Assembly (NCBI RefSeq): GCF_004135585.1
Contig: NZ_CP035501.1
Location: 3,605,501-3,669,500 of the forward strand
Direction of reading: 5' to 3'
Source of the DNA: Sphingosinicella sp. BN140058
GTDB lineage: Bacteria; Pseudomonadota; Alphaproteobacteria; Sphingomonadales; Sphingomonadaceae
Length of the DNA: 64,000 nucleotides
Each line of letters opens with the position of its first letter. Within the stretch, counting starts at the first letter, position 1. The notes beneath the pieces were generated by a model that did no database searches, had not been told where the DNA came from, and saw only the letters and a list, made by a program, of their open reading frames with translations. Shown one piece after another: positions 27,307-34,717 of the stretch. Both the position numbers and the translations under genes were made by a program.

Positions 27307-28196
27307 GCAGCCTCTCCCGAGCACCAAGATCCACATTCACTGTCGGCGGCATCAGCCTCGGTGGCATCCATCGGCAAGATCGGGCTTGTGGAAATATGCT
27401 TCCGAAGCTCATCGACGCTCATGTAACCGAACGAGAAGTTCCTGGCCTTCTCGTGTCGATCCCACCAGTCCAGCCCCTCTGGGTTCATCCTCGCGCGAGC
27501 TATTCGGCTCTTCTCGCTGACGAAGGGGCAGTGGTCACAATTTCCTGTGCCAATGGGCAGTTCTAGATCAAAGCCTTGGGGATAAAGCCCGGGGTTTTCA
27601 GGGGTTCTCCCCTCATACGGAGTGCCCCAGAACCTCAGCACGTCAGACTTCCGAACACCAGACAGTGCCAAGGGAAAGGCCAAGCGCCGGTCCGCATTTC
27701 TGGGCCGGCGCGGAAGCTCAAACACACGATCATATTCGTCGGCTCGGAAGCCAATAACTTCGGTGTACGCGCCTCGCCCAAGCCCAATCGACTCCATGAA
27801 ATCGTGCAGCACGCCGACCTTGCAACGCTCGGTGCACCATCTCCCCGTGATGGTGGAGAACAGGGCTTGTTTACGAGCTATCAGGCGTGACAGCGGCTCA
27901 CCGTCACGCGAGGCGCTATTGTAGCCGACCTCCTCAAAGCGGCTTGCCGGACCTCCCCGGCGAAGATCGGTAACAAACTGAAGCCAATGGATCCGAACGC
28001 CCCACCGGCTTCCGCACTCATGGACGAAGCGGAGCGTCTCCTCCCGCTCCTTGCCGGTGTTGCTGAAGCAAACGTGGACGTCATCGGGCAACTTGCCGTC
28101 GTAGGCGTCGAGGATGTGCCACAACATATAGCCCGACGTGCGGCCGCCGCTGAAGCTGATCAGAGCCGGCCCCTCCACGCGATATGGGTTCGTCAT
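27303..28196 (-). CDS. PAPS-reductase-like adenine nucleotide alpha hydrolase
   Basis: A 297-residue protein with an N-terminal PP-loop (SGGRTS, residues 16-21), the ATP-pyrophosphatase motif of PAPS reductases and DndC-type proteins. Four cysteines, Cys121-x3-Cys125 and Cys220-x2-Cys223, could bind an iron-sulfur cluster, as in the APS-reductase/DndC branch. FSNTGKERE and IGFRADEYDR fit the family. Phage members are common but their chemistry is largely unknown; they may modify a nucleotide, DNA or a sulfur carrier. The ATG at 28,196 overlaps the upstream stop by 4 nt. No DNA phosphorothioation partner genes are seen, so a Dnd role is unlikely. Confidence 0.85.
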   Translation of the reverse strand: MTNPYRVEGPALISFSGGRTSGYMLWHILDAYDGKLPDDVHVCFSNTGKEREETLRFVHECGSRWGVRIHWLQFVTDLRRGGPASRFEEVGYNSASRDGEPLSRLIARKQALFSTITGRWCTERCKVGVLHDFMESIGLGRGAYTEVIGFRADEYDRVFELPRRPRNADRRLAFPLALSGVRKSDVLRFWGTPYEGRTPENPGLYPQGFDLELPIGTGNCDHCPFVSEKSRIARARMNPEGLDWWDRHEKARNFSFGYMSVDELRKHISTSPILPMDATEADAADSECGSWCSGEAA

Positions 28197-28594
28197 GCTG
28201 CCTCCCGGTCGGTGCGGCGCGCCGAAAGTTCGTTGATCCGCATGATGGTCTGGCGGTGCCAGCTGATGCGTTCGTGCATGGCCCAGACGGCGTCGCGGCG
28301 ATCGGCCAGAGCCTTGTCGCCGGGCGCGGTCTCGCAGGCCTGCTCGCGGCGCTGGAGCGCCTTGCCGGTGGCGAGTTCGAGTTCCGCCCAGGTCCGCTTC
28401 GTCTCCGATGTGCCGCTGGTGAAGAGCTCGGCAACGACGCGCCAGGCGGCGCAATCCTCGTGCGCCTCTTCGGCCGTCATCGTCCCGGCCTTGACCATGG
28501 CCGGATAATGCTCCTGGCGCAGATCGTGCTCGCGGCGGGCGACCCGGGCGAGATAGGGGCGCAGCGGGGCGCCGAGGATGGGCATGCGCATCAT
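28193..28594 (-). CDS. Helical phage protein of unknown function, 133 aa
   Basis: Predominantly alpha-helical and charged (LARVARREHDLRQEHYPAM, AELELATGKALQRREQACE, ISWHRQTIMRINELSARR). The start at 28,594 is chosen because ATGA overlaps the stop of the upstream gene. No domain recognised; the ordered heptad-like helices suggest a coiled coil. Confidence 0.65.
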   Translation of the reverse strand: MMRMPILGAPLRPYLARVARREHDLRQEHYPAMVKAGTMTAEEAHEDCAAWRVVAELFTSGTSETKRTWAELELATGKALQRREQACETAPGDKALADRRDAVWAMHERISWHRQTIMRINELSARRTDREAA

Positions 28595-28887
28595 CCGACC
28601 CACCCGTCGAGATACCGACACAGGGCGGCGTAGAGCTGTCCCTGCTCCTCGTCCAAGCCCGTGAGCTGGTTGCCGGGCTTACTGGTGTCGCCGATCGCCC
28701 GCTCCACTTCGAGCGCGATCTTTAGCGCGTCGGCGAGTTTCTCGATCGGCTCGACCATTGGATCATACGCGCTGTTGTCGAGGATCTGCCCTTCCTTGTT
28801 GAAGCGCAGCAGCTCACTGGCGCCGACAACCGCCTGATGGGCGCCGGCAGCCGCCAGCGAACGAAGCTCGGGCGTGTCGCCGCTCAT
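28591..28887 (-). CDS. Small helical phage protein, 98 aa
   Basis: Begins MSGDTPELRSLAAAGAHQAV; the middle (MVEPIEKLADALKIALEVERAIG) and end (GQLYAALCRYLDGWVG) are helical. GGGAG lies 7-11 nt before the ATG at 28,887. ATGA overlaps on both sides. Function unknown. Confidence 0.65.
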   Translation of the reverse strand: MSGDTPELRSLAAAGAHQAVVGASELLRFNKEGQILDNSAYDPMVEPIEKLADALKIALEVERAIGDTSKPGNQLTGLDEEQGQLYAALCRYLDGWVG

Positions 28888-29135
28888 GCCGGATCTCCCA
28901 CGTAAACGGCCACGGGCGGATGCCCTTGTCCGACGATGCGCAGGAGCACTTTTGCGCCGGCGGCGATCGCAGCGACCTCGGCGGGCGTGGGCTCCCAAGC
29001 CGACACCATGCAGGGCATGTCGCCGTTCATCTCGTCGCGGATGGGGAGGCCAACGCAGGGCCCGCTCGTCTCCGGCGTCCATCCCGGAGGAGCGCCGAGG
29101 ACGCGGGTGCAGCCCTCAATCCGAGCAGGAATCAT
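28884..29135 (-). CDS. Small phage protein, 83 aa
   Basis: MIPARIEGCTRVLGAPPGWT followed by a short beta-rich part ending VLLRIVGQGHPPVAVYVGDPA. The ATG at 29,135 is 4 bp after the stop of the upstream gene. I recognise no family; composition and codon use match the neighbours. Confidence 0.65.
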   Translation of the reverse strand: MIPARIEGCTRVLGAPPGWTPETSGPCVGLPIRDEMNGDMPCMVSAWEPTPAEVAAIAAGAKVLLRIVGQGHPPVAVYVGDPA

Positions 29136-29139
29136 GGGA

Positions 29140-29274
29140 TCAGCCCTCCGGCTGTTCGATGCGGACGCAGTTGCGTCCGGCTTCGCGGGTGGCGAGATAC
29201 TTGGCCGGTGTGAGCCAGGTGACGGTCGGCTGCGGCCTCGGCGCACGGCCGAGGACGCGGAGGAGCGCGATCAT
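29140..29274 (-). CDS. Very small phage protein, 44 aa
   Basis: A 44-codon frame (MIALLRVLGRAPRPQPTVTW ... NCVRIEQPEG) fills the gap between two operon members. Its ATG overlaps the upstream stop as ATGA and its stop lies 4 bp before the next ATG. Longer frames in the same bases have implausible Arg/Pro-rich composition, so this one is preferred. Function unknown. Confidence 0.6.
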   Translation of the reverse strand: MIALLRVLGRAPRPQPTVTWLTPAKYLATREAGRNCVRIEQPEG

Positions 29275-29471
29275 GCGGCATCCTCCAGCACGAGCAGGCG
29301 GAAGCTCTTGCCGCCATGGGTGCGGATCGGGATTTCGTTGCGCTCGGCTGAAGCCGTGTCGCCGACCAGGCCGAAGATGGTGGAGAAGCCGAGTGCGTCC
29401 TCGATCACGGCGGCGAGGGCCGCCTCGTCGATCGCGCGGGCCGGGGCGGCGGCGCCGACCGCGGCCGTCAC
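29271..29471 (-). CDS. Small phage protein, 66 aa
   Basis: GTG start at 29,471 overlapping the upstream stop (GTGA). The sequence runs from AVGAAAPARAIDEAALAAVI to NEIPIRTHGGKSFRLLVLED; a short helix followed by beta strands. No family recognised. Confidence 0.6.
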   Translation of the reverse strand: MTAAVGAAAPARAIDEAALAAVIEDALGFSTIFGLVGDTASAERNEIPIRTHGGKSFRLLVLEDAA

Positions 29472-29848
29472 GCCGCCCTCCGCTCGGTCTGCCCGGCTGC
29501 GAGGTCGAGCAGGCGTTCGAGGACGGGAGACTGGATGTCGCGTTCGGTGAGCGCGCGGTAGCGATCCCAGTGGACCCGCTTGGCGGTGCCGGCGCGCGGC
29601 GGCGACGTGCCGAAATCGAACTGGTTCAACGCCGACCACTCGGACGCTTCGTCGTCGCTCAGCGGCGTGGCATCGATCAGCTCTCCGAGAGGGACGGTGC
29701 GGTTGCCGCTGGCGCCGCTGAAGAGCGGCAGCGAGATCGTAGCGTCTTCACCATTGCGGCCCTGTATGCGCGCAAGTGTGATCTCGTCCTGGTGGATGGT
29801 CAGCGCGTAGCTGCCGACCTGAGGGAATGGTGCAGGTGTGCGAAGCAT
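29468..29848 (-). CDS. First gene of the leftward early operon, 126 aa, unknown
   Basis: MLRTPAPFPQVGSYALTIHQ begins a beta-rich N-terminal half, and the C-terminal half is charged and helical (ERDIQSPVLERLLDLAAGQT). A strong GAGGAGG precedes the ATG. As the first gene after the leftward promoter it should be among the earliest expressed phage proteins; lambda analogues there are anti-terminators or host-takeover proteins, but no similarity is visible. Confidence 0.65.
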   Translation of the reverse strand: MLRTPAPFPQVGSYALTIHQDEITLARIQGRNGEDATISLPLFSGASGNRTVPLGELIDATPLSDDEASEWSALNQFDFGTSPPRAGTAKRVHWDRYRALTERDIQSPVLERLLDLAAGQTERRAA

Positions 29849-29874
29849 GTTGCCTCCTCATGTTGAGGTGGCAG

Positions 29875-29904
29875 CTTATGCGATTATCGTACAGCACCGG
29901 TCAA
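29875..29904 (-). promoter_or_regulatory. Leftward early promoter (PL-like)
   Basis: On the minus strand TTGACC (29,904-29,899) and CATAAG (29,880-29,875) are 18 bp apart, 27 bp before the first leftward gene. Operator OL1 lies in the spacer. The rightward candidate at 30,828-30,856 (TTGCGC, 17 bp, CACAAG) has the same build around the same operator sequence, which supports both. Confidence 0.7.
29879..29891. promoter_or_regulatory. Repressor operator OL1
   Basis: TGCGA-TTA-TCGTA, one mismatch from the consensus TACGA-N3-TCGTA shared by five sites around the repressor gene. It overlaps the PL spacer, so binding would block the leftward operon. Confidence 0.7.
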
Positions 29905-29914
29905 GCGTAAAATG

Positions 29915-29927
29915 TACGAAGATCGTA
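29915..29927. promoter_or_regulatory. Repressor operator OL2
   Basis: TACGA-AGA-TCGTA, a perfect inverted repeat with a 3-bp centre, 36 bp centre-to-centre from OL1 and just upstream of the PL -35 box. Confidence 0.7.
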
Positions 29928-30005
29928 AAACACGATTCAGGGTCTTGTTAGCTGTTCCTAGTATGTTCCAGAAATGTGAGCGTTTCGAATCGGAGAGAGC
30001 CCGAG

Positions 30006-30200
30006 GTGCAGGCGAGATATCTCTACAGGGTGGTGGTGTTCGGTATGCCGCAGGGGCCGTGGCGTTCTTGCCGCGATCAAGCGCGGCGCGACGCGATCGA
30101 GGTCGACTTGGGCGAGTATGACGACCACGGAAATTTCTATCTGACTGTTCCCGCCGATATCCAGGTAACGCGCGCCGATCGCCTGCGCTGGGTTGCCTGA
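30006..30200 (+). CDS. Small phage protein between OL and the repressor, 64 aa
   Basis: GTG start with GGAGAGAG at 29,992-29,999. Reads from QARYLYRVVVFGMPQGPWRS to LTVPADIQVTRADRLRWVA, with an acidic middle (EVDLGEYDDHGN). Beta-rich, composition normal. It runs rightward, opposite to both flanking genes, and its stop is 3 bp from the repressor's stop. A weak -10-like TAGTAT lies at 29,959. The position is that of lambda rex-type lysogeny genes but the direction differs. Function unknown. Confidence 0.6.
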   Translation: MQARYLYRVVVFGMPQGPWRSCRDQARRDAIEVDLGEYDDHGNFYLTVPADIQVTRADRLRWVA

Positions 30201-30203
30201 CCC

Positions 30204-30770
30204 TTACATCCTTGAAGCGCGCCAGATGATGCGGCCGACCATCTGAAACGTCCCGTCGCCGATGACGATGTCCTTGTGCTCCGGATTCGTGGAGCATGGC
30301 GCAAGCCGTGCGGGATCAATCTTGAACTGCTTGAAGGTGGTTTCGCCTTCCGCGTTGAGAACGACGTAGAAGCGCCCCGGAAACAGAGCTTTATCTTCCG
30401 GATCGACGATGATGGTGCCGCCGTCCTCGACAAGCTGATCCATCGAGTCACCCTTCACCCGCAGCGCAAAGGCGCGCGCCGGCATGCTTGGATCCGGCGA
30501 GGGCATCGATCCGACGGGGCGCTGCACGGCCTCTCTCCAGTTGCCGGCGGCAACCTGGCCAATGATCGGAATCGGGCGCGCCGCGGGCATCTCCGGCGCT
30601 GGGGCATCGCCGAGCAGCTCGCGAACCTTGTCCATCTCGGCGACTGTGAAGCGGCGCTTTCCGGCGAGCGTAAGCGAGATCTGATTGGGCCGGAGCCCAA
30701 GGTGCTCGGCCAAGCGGGACTGGTTTAGTCCGCGCTCGCGCAGGCGTGCTCTGATCTCCTCAACGTCCAT
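30204..30770 (-). CDS. LexA/CI-type prophage repressor with S24 autoprotease domain
   Basis: A 188-residue repressor. N-terminal HTH (LNQSRLAEHLGLRPNQIS, about 15-32) and C-terminal S24 peptidase domain with Ser109 (KGDSMDQL) and Lys147 (TTFKQF). The self-cleavage site is likely Ala75-Gly76 in QVAAGNW. DNA damage and RecA should therefore trigger cleavage and induction. The frame extends 81 codons upstream, but the ATG at 30,770 begins the HTH domain and lies 20 bp from OR3. It would bind the TACGA-N3-TCGTA sites on both sides and probably its own promoter. Confidence 0.92.
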   Translation of the reverse strand: MDVEEIRARLRERGLNQSRLAEHLGLRPNQISLTLAGKRRFTVAEMDKVRELLGDAPAPEMPAARPIPIIGQVAAGNWREAVQRPVGSMPSPDPSMPARAFALRVKGDSMDQLVEDGGTIIVDPEDKALFPGRFYVVLNAEGETTFKQFKIDPARLAPCSTNPEHKDIVIGDGTFQMVGRIIWRASRM

Positions 30771-30790
30771 ACGACCATCAAGCCGCGTCT

Positions 30791-30803
30791 TACGATTACC
30801 GCA
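30791..30803. promoter_or_regulatory. Repressor operator OR3
   Basis: TACGA-TTA-CCGCA, two mismatches from the consensus and so probably the weakest site. It lies 20 bp upstream of the repressor ATG, placed to control repressor synthesis. Confidence 0.55.
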
Positions 30804-30805
30804 AT

Positions 30806-30818
30806 CACGAATATCGTA
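30806..30818. promoter_or_regulatory. Repressor operator OR2
   Basis: CACGA-ATA-TCGTA, one mismatch from consensus, 15 bp centre-to-centre from OR3. Confidence 0.65.
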
Positions 30819-30827
30819 ACTTTCTGC

Positions 30828-30856
30828 TTGCGCTGAGTGTACGATTATCGCACAAG
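30828..30856 (+). promoter_or_regulatory. Rightward early promoter (PR-like) with operator OR1
   Basis: TTGCGC (30,828-30,833), 17 bp, CACAAG (30,851-30,856). OR1, TACGA-TTA-TCGCA at 30,840-30,852, fills the spacer and touches the -10, mirroring OL1 in PL. The first rightward gene starts 8 bp after the -10, so the leader would be extremely short or the message leaderless. Confidence 0.6.
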
Positions 30857-30863
30857 AGCGGCC

Positions 30864-31139
30864 ATGAAGAGGCTGACGGATGAAATCATCGACGCGCTTG
30901 GTGGCCTTACGGCCATCTCGCGCCTGGTTCGGGCCCCCGTCTCGACGGTGAGCAGCTGGAAGACGCGGATCTCGGATGCCCGTCTGCATCATCTGGCACT
31001 CGCCGCTCAGCATGCGGGCATCGAGGTTGATTGGGCGTCCATTGCTGGAGCCGATATCCTCGCCGACCCCGCCGCGTCAGCAACTAACGGCATCGCGAAT
31101 ATTCCCTGCGAGACGGAGCAGGAGGCCGCGGCAGCGTGA
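30864..31139 (+). CDS. Cro-position HTH regulator
   Basis: A 91-residue protein with an N-terminal helix-turn-helix (IIDALGGLTAISRLVRAPVS, then TVSSWKTR) of the type called carph-isopro or YdaS-like in alphaproteobacterial phages. Divergent from the repressor, immediately downstream of the three operators, it is in the Cro position and likely opposes the repressor. The C-terminal 45 residues show no domain. Stop overlaps the next GTG by 4 nt. Confidence 0.8.
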   Translation: MKRLTDEIIDALGGLTAISRLVRAPVSTVSSWKTRISDARLHHLALAAQHAGIEVDWASIAGADILADPAASATNGIANIPCETEQEAAAA

Positions 31140-31624
31140 GCACCGACCATACCGTTCAGAACCCGCCGGCGCTGCAGGGCGCCAAGGCTGCCACCAAGGC
31201 GCTGATCAAGGCCGCCGGCGGGCAGGAGGAAGCCGAGGGCTTCACCGGAAAATCGCAGTCTCAGCTTTCGAAATACGGTCTGCCCAACACTGACGTGTTC
31301 ATCACGATCGATGCGGTGATCGCGCTTGAGGCGGTGACGCACGGCATGGCCGGGCATCCGCACGTCACACGCTTCCTCGCCCAACAGGCCGGCGGCGTGT
31401 TCGTTCGCCTTCCCCAGGCGTCCGCGGGCGCGACCGACTGGCATGTTCACATGGGTGCGGTCTCGAAAGAGGTGAGCGACGTGATCCAGGGCATCTGCGA
31501 GGCACTCGCCGATCAATCCGTTACGCCCGCCGAAGCGCGTAAGATCCGCGCCGAGATTGCGGAGGCGCAGGAGCGCCTCTCGCTCCTCGACGCGCTGGCA
31601 AAGCGGGCGGAGGGCGACGCCTGA
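31136..31624 (+). CDS. CII-like phage regulatory protein
   Basis: A 162-residue helical protein (ATKALIKAAGGQEEAEGFTG, then KSQSQLSKYGLPN, which looks like a DNA-binding helical bundle; later ITIDAVIALEAVTHG). This resembles the phage regulatory CII/Cp76 family found second in the rightward operon. Ends with a long charged helix (ARKIRAEIAEAQERLSLLDA). GTG start inside the preceding stop. A lysis-lysogeny role is inferred. Confidence 0.7.
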   Translation: MSTDHTVQNPPALQGAKAATKALIKAAGGQEEAEGFTGKSQSQLSKYGLPNTDVFITIDAVIALEAVTHGMAGHPHVTRFLAQQAGGVFVRLPQASAGATDWHVHMGAVSKEVSDVIQGICEALADQSVTPAEARKIRAEIAEAQERLSLLDALAKRAEGDA

Positions 31625-32199
31625 TGCAGTCTGCCGGCGCCCTTTCCCTTGCCGCTCCGGCGGGGCCGGCCCCGGGGGCACTGCCTGTCTGCGAGGCGTG
31701 GGTGCTCCCGGTTGCGGCGGCGCGGGCGAGCTTTGCCGCGCTGCGGCCCGGCGAGCGGCTGCTCTATGCGCGCGGCCCGTTCCTGATCCGCGGCGAGACG
31801 GCCGACTTCGTTCGCGAGCAGTATGAAGCCGGGCTCGCCCACCCGCTGCAGCCCCGCAGCCGTGCCTGCGACGGCTTCGATTACCTGGTCGAGAAGATCC
31901 CGCAGGCGCCGCTTCGGCGCGGGCGGCGGATCTGCGAGCGCGACGATGCGGCGACCAAGGCAATCCTCGGCGCGCTGATCCGCGCTGCCGATCGCGAGCG
32001 GATCTGCCCGACCGACGCCGATCTCGCGCGCATCGCCGGCCTCGCCACCCGCGCGCAGGCAAAGTGGCGGCTCGCGAAGCTCCGCCAGCGCGGCGTGATC
32101 GAAACCGCGCCGGTGACGATGCACCCGACGATCACCCGCGTGGTGACGATCGTGAAGACGGGGCGCCGAACGCGGGCGCCTGAGGATGCGCGGCCATGA
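31624..32199 (+). CDS. Phage early protein with possible winged helix, 191 aa
   Basis: The C-terminal half reads like a winged helix (CPTDADLARIAGLATRAQAK, then WRLAKLRQRGVIETAP), the N-terminal half (ARGPFLIRGETADFVREQYE) is unassigned. Short overlaps (1 and 4 nt) with both neighbours. It may bind DNA near the replication module; no family named. Confidence 0.65.
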   Translation: MQSAGALSLAAPAGPAPGALPVCEAWVLPVAAARASFAALRPGERLLYARGPFLIRGETADFVREQYEAGLAHPLQPRSRACDGFDYLVEKIPQAPLRRGRRICERDDAATKAILGALIRAADRERICPTDADLARIAGLATRAQAKWRLAKLRQRGVIETAPVTMHPTITRVVTIVKTGRRTRAPEDARP

Positions 32200-32330
32200 G
32201 GGCGCGCGAGACCTTCTGCGCCGCGGGCGTGATGTTCGCGGGCGGCGTCATCTTCCTGGTGGGCCTGGTGGTGATGACCGCTGCCGGCGCCGCCGCCCTG
32301 ATCAGCAAGCTTTTGGAAGGTCGGCCATGA
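32196..32330 (+). CDS. Small membrane protein, 44 aa
   Basis: One hydrophobic helix (FCAAGVMFAGGVIFLVGLVV) covers half of this 44-residue frame, with a positively charged start MRARE. It fits exactly between its neighbours with ATGA overlaps at both ends, which is the main evidence that it is a gene. Small membrane proteins in this position often affect the host envelope; function here unknown. Confidence 0.6.
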   Translation: MRARETFCAAGVMFAGGVIFLVGLVVMTAAGAAALISKLLEGRP

Positions 32331-32617
32331 TCCATTCCGTTTCCAGATCGCGGGTTCTCCCTGCCCGCGAGCGCGCCGGGGCTGCCCCCCTTGAGGCCCC
32401 GGCGCGCACTCTTTGCTGGGCTGAAGCCCACATCGCCCGACGGAACGCCGCGATCGTGTTCCTGACAAGCAAGGGCCTGCGGCCGCAGCGCAAGGATCGC
32501 GTGGCCGAGGTGCCGTTGTGGATCGTGCCGGGCTGGGCCTCAACCTTCACCGACACCGGGCTGGTGGAGCTGGCCGAGCGGCATGGGTGGAAAATCGAAC
32601 AGGGTGGCAGTCAGTGA
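32327..32617 (+). CDS. Phage early protein, 96 aa
   Basis: Contains CWAEAHIARRNAAIVFLTSK, LRPQRKDRVAEVPLWIVPG and the ending TDTGLVELAERHGW. Looks like a small alpha/beta protein; no family recognised. The stop overlaps the GTG of the sliding-clamp gene (GTGA), so the two are coupled. Confidence 0.65.
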   Translation: MIHSVSRSRVLPARERAGAAPLEAPARTLCWAEAHIARRNAAIVFLTSKGLRPQRKDRVAEVPLWIVPGWASTFTDTGLVELAERHGWKIEQGGSQ

Positions 32618-33729
32618 TCGAGATTGAAGCCAAGGTGCTGAAGGCGGCGGTGCAGGAAGTGGCCGGCGTTGTGGAAAGCCGGAACACGATCCCGGTGCTA
32701 TCCAACATCCTGATCCAGGTGGAGGGCGGCAGGCTGTTCCTGCACGGCACCGATCTCGACATCCTGGTGTCGCGCCAGGCGGACGTCGTCTCAGCGAAGA
32801 AGCTACGCACCACCGTCAGCGCCAAGGTGCTGTCGGGCATCGTCGGCAAACTACCGGCGGAGGCCGTGGTGACGCTCACCCTGAGCAAGAACCATCTCGA
32901 GGTGGTGGCCGGGCGGGCGCGGTTCACCCTTGAGACTCTGTCGGCAGACGATTTCCCGATGATCGCAACGGGCGACTGGCTGGCCCAGTTCGAAGCGCCG
33001 GCGTTCAACCTCAGTACAATGATCGACCGGGTGCGCCTGGCGATCTCGACCGAGGAAACGCGCTACTATCTGAACGGCGTGTTCTTCCATCGGGTCGAGG
33101 TAGAGGGCGAGCCGCTGCTGCGCTGCGCGACCACCGACGGACACCGACTCGCGCGGTTCAGCCTGCCGCTGCCCGATGGCGCCGAGGATCTTCCGAACGC
33201 GATCGTGCCGCGCAAGTGCATCGAGCTGGTGCGGCGGATGACCGATAAGTTCGAGGGGCCGGTGAGCCTCGCTTTCTCCGACACCAAGGTGCGGTTCGAG
33301 ATCGGGCAGACGGTGATCGTGTCGAAGCTGATCGACGGCACCTTCCCGGATTATTCGCGGGTGATCCCGACTGGCAACGACAAGAGGCTGGCGATCGCGG
33401 CCGACTCGCTCGCCGAGGCGGTGGCACGGACGCAGGTGGTTTCGACCGAGAAGACGCGGGCCGTGGCGGTCGCCTTCGGCCGCGACCTGGTGACGCTCAC
33501 CGTGCGATCGGCGGAGAACGGAACCGCCGTGGAGGAGGTGCCCTGCGACTATGGCGCGGAGGCGCTGACGATCGGCTTCAACGCGAAGTATCTGCTCGAC
33601 ATCCTCGCCTGCTTTCCCGGTGGTGATATCGAGGTGGAGCTGGCCGACCCTGCGGCGCCGACGCTGGTGCGCGATCCGAAGAACGATCGCCTGCTCTACG
33701 TCATCATGCCGATGAGGGTGGCGGGGTGA
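32614..33729 (+). CDS. dnaN: Phage-encoded DNA polymerase III sliding clamp (beta subunit)
   Basis: A 371-residue full-length beta clamp, with the three-domain ring-protomer pattern (VESRNTIPVLSNILIQ in domain I; RYYLNGVFFH and TDGHRLARFSL in domain II; domain III ending LLYVIMPMRVAG). The C-terminal MPMR(V) that forms the client-binding pocket is present. Two protomers encircle DNA and tether polymerase. It is inside a phage operon with GTGA overlaps, not near chromosomal dnaA/recF, so it is a second, phage-owned clamp. It presumably recruits host Pol III to phage DNA. Confidence 0.95.
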   Translation: MIEIEAKVLKAAVQEVAGVVESRNTIPVLSNILIQVEGGRLFLHGTDLDILVSRQADVVSAKKLRTTVSAKVLSGIVGKLPAEAVVTLTLSKNHLEVVAGRARFTLETLSADDFPMIATGDWLAQFEAPAFNLSTMIDRVRLAISTEETRYYLNGVFFHRVEVEGEPLLRCATTDGHRLARFSLPLPDGAEDLPNAIVPRKCIELVRRMTDKFEGPVSLAFSDTKVRFEIGQTVIVSKLIDGTFPDYSRVIPTGNDKRLAIAADSLAEAVARTQVVSTEKTRAVAVAFGRDLVTLTVRSAENGTAVEEVPCDYGAEALTIGFNAKYLLDILACFPGGDIEVELADPAAPTLVRDPKNDRLLYVIMPMRVAG

Positions 33730-34445
33730 ACGTCTGTCGGCCCGAGGGAGCCGGCGCCGTGATGGCGTCGCGCGTACACGGCGAAGTCGATAACGACGAC
33801 GCTCAGACCGCGCTCTATCGCGCGCTCGAATTCTTTCCGACGCCACCCTGGGCGGCACGCGCCGGTGGCGAGCTGATCAAGCTCATCGATCCAGAGGCGC
33901 GGACCGTGTGGGAGCCGGCTTGCGGGCAGGGTCACATGGCGGCTGCCCTCGACGAGTATTTCGGTGTTTTTGCCAGCGACGTGCATCCGTTCGGCCACGG
34001 CGCCGTGCTCGACTTCCTCGACGAAGGAATAGAGCCGCCTGAGTGCGACTGGATCGTCACCAATCCCCCGTTCCCATCGGCCGGGAAGTTCCTGCGCCTC
34101 GGCCTGCGCCGGGCGCGCCGCGGCGTGGCGATGCTCGTGCGGCTCGCCTTCCTTGAAGGAGGCGAGCGATCGGGCCGGTACCGGATGCTCTACGGCGCTG
34201 ATCCGCTTTCGCTGTGCGCTGTTTTCTCGGAGCGTCCGGCCATGTTGCTCGGCCGCTGGGAGCCGAAGGCGTCGACGGCGACGGCTTACGCATGGCTGCT
34301 GTGGCGCAAGGGCGAGGTTGGACCGCCGCAGCTGCGGGGCATTCCGCCGGGGACACGCGCGCGGCTGACCAGGCCAGACGATGCGGCGCGGTTCGGATGG
34401 AAAACCGAGGCAGGGCTGCTCGTCGCGATGGGAGGGCGCGCATGA
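33726..34445 (+). CDS. Phage DNA methyltransferase (N6-adenine type)
   Basis: A 239-residue SAM-dependent enzyme. SAM motif I WEPACGQGHMAAAL and catalytic motif TNPPFPSAG fit the (N/D)PP(Y/F) group that methylates adenine (or cytosine N4). The compact size, with no clear target recognition domain, is typical for phage enzymes. No restriction gene adjoins it, so protection of phage DNA or regulation is likelier than a full restriction system. GTG start overlapping the clamp stop. Confidence 0.85.
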   Translation: MNVCRPEGAGAVMASRVHGEVDNDDAQTALYRALEFFPTPPWAARAGGELIKLIDPEARTVWEPACGQGHMAAALDEYFGVFASDVHPFGHGAVLDFLDEGIEPPECDWIVTNPPFPSAGKFLRLGLRRARRGVAMLVRLAFLEGGERSGRYRMLYGADPLSLCAVFSERPAMLLGRWEPKASTATAYAWLLWRKGEVGPPQLRGIPPGTRARLTRPDDAARFGWKTEAGLLVAMGGRA

Positions 34446-34717
34446 CCGGCCCAATCGCACTCCTACGCTTCACCGCCGACGGCGAGATGCAGATGTGCAT
34501 CGCGGGCGAAGAGCCGATCCGGTTTCTTGTCGTCGACGATCGCTGCCCGAATGACCGGGTCTACGAAGTCACGACGCGGATCGGCGCGGCCGAATTCGCG
34601 CGGATCGTGCCGGAGGACGCGAGCGTCGGCAGCAAGGCTGACGAGCGGCACGAGGCGCTGGTCGCTCGCATTGAGGCCGCAATCAACGGCCGTTCGCACC
34701 TGCGGAGTGTCGAGTGA
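34442..34717 (+). CDS. Phage early protein, 91 aa
   Basis: Begins MTGPIALLRFTADGEMQMCI, with an acidic beta-strand middle (IRFLVVDDRCPNDRVYEV) and helical end. No family recognised. ATGA overlap with the methyltransferase. Confidence 0.65.
   Translation: MTGPIALLRFTADGEMQMCIAGEEPIRFLVVDDRCPNDRVYEVTTRIGAAEFARIVPEDASVGSKADERHEALVARIEAAINGRSHLRSVE

Noticed and set aside
27303..28196. DNA phosphorothioation (Dnd) system
   Set aside because: Only one PAPS-reductase-like gene is present; no cysteine desulfurase, DndB, DndD or DndE-like neighbours.
32614..33729. Chromosomal dnaN region
   Set aside because: It lies between phage genes with 4-nt overlaps and no recF, gyrB or full dnaA is nearby.
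33726..34445. Restriction-modification system
   Set aside because: The methyltransferase stands alone in a replication operon; the HNH protein is 5 kb away beside terminase and fits a packaging role.
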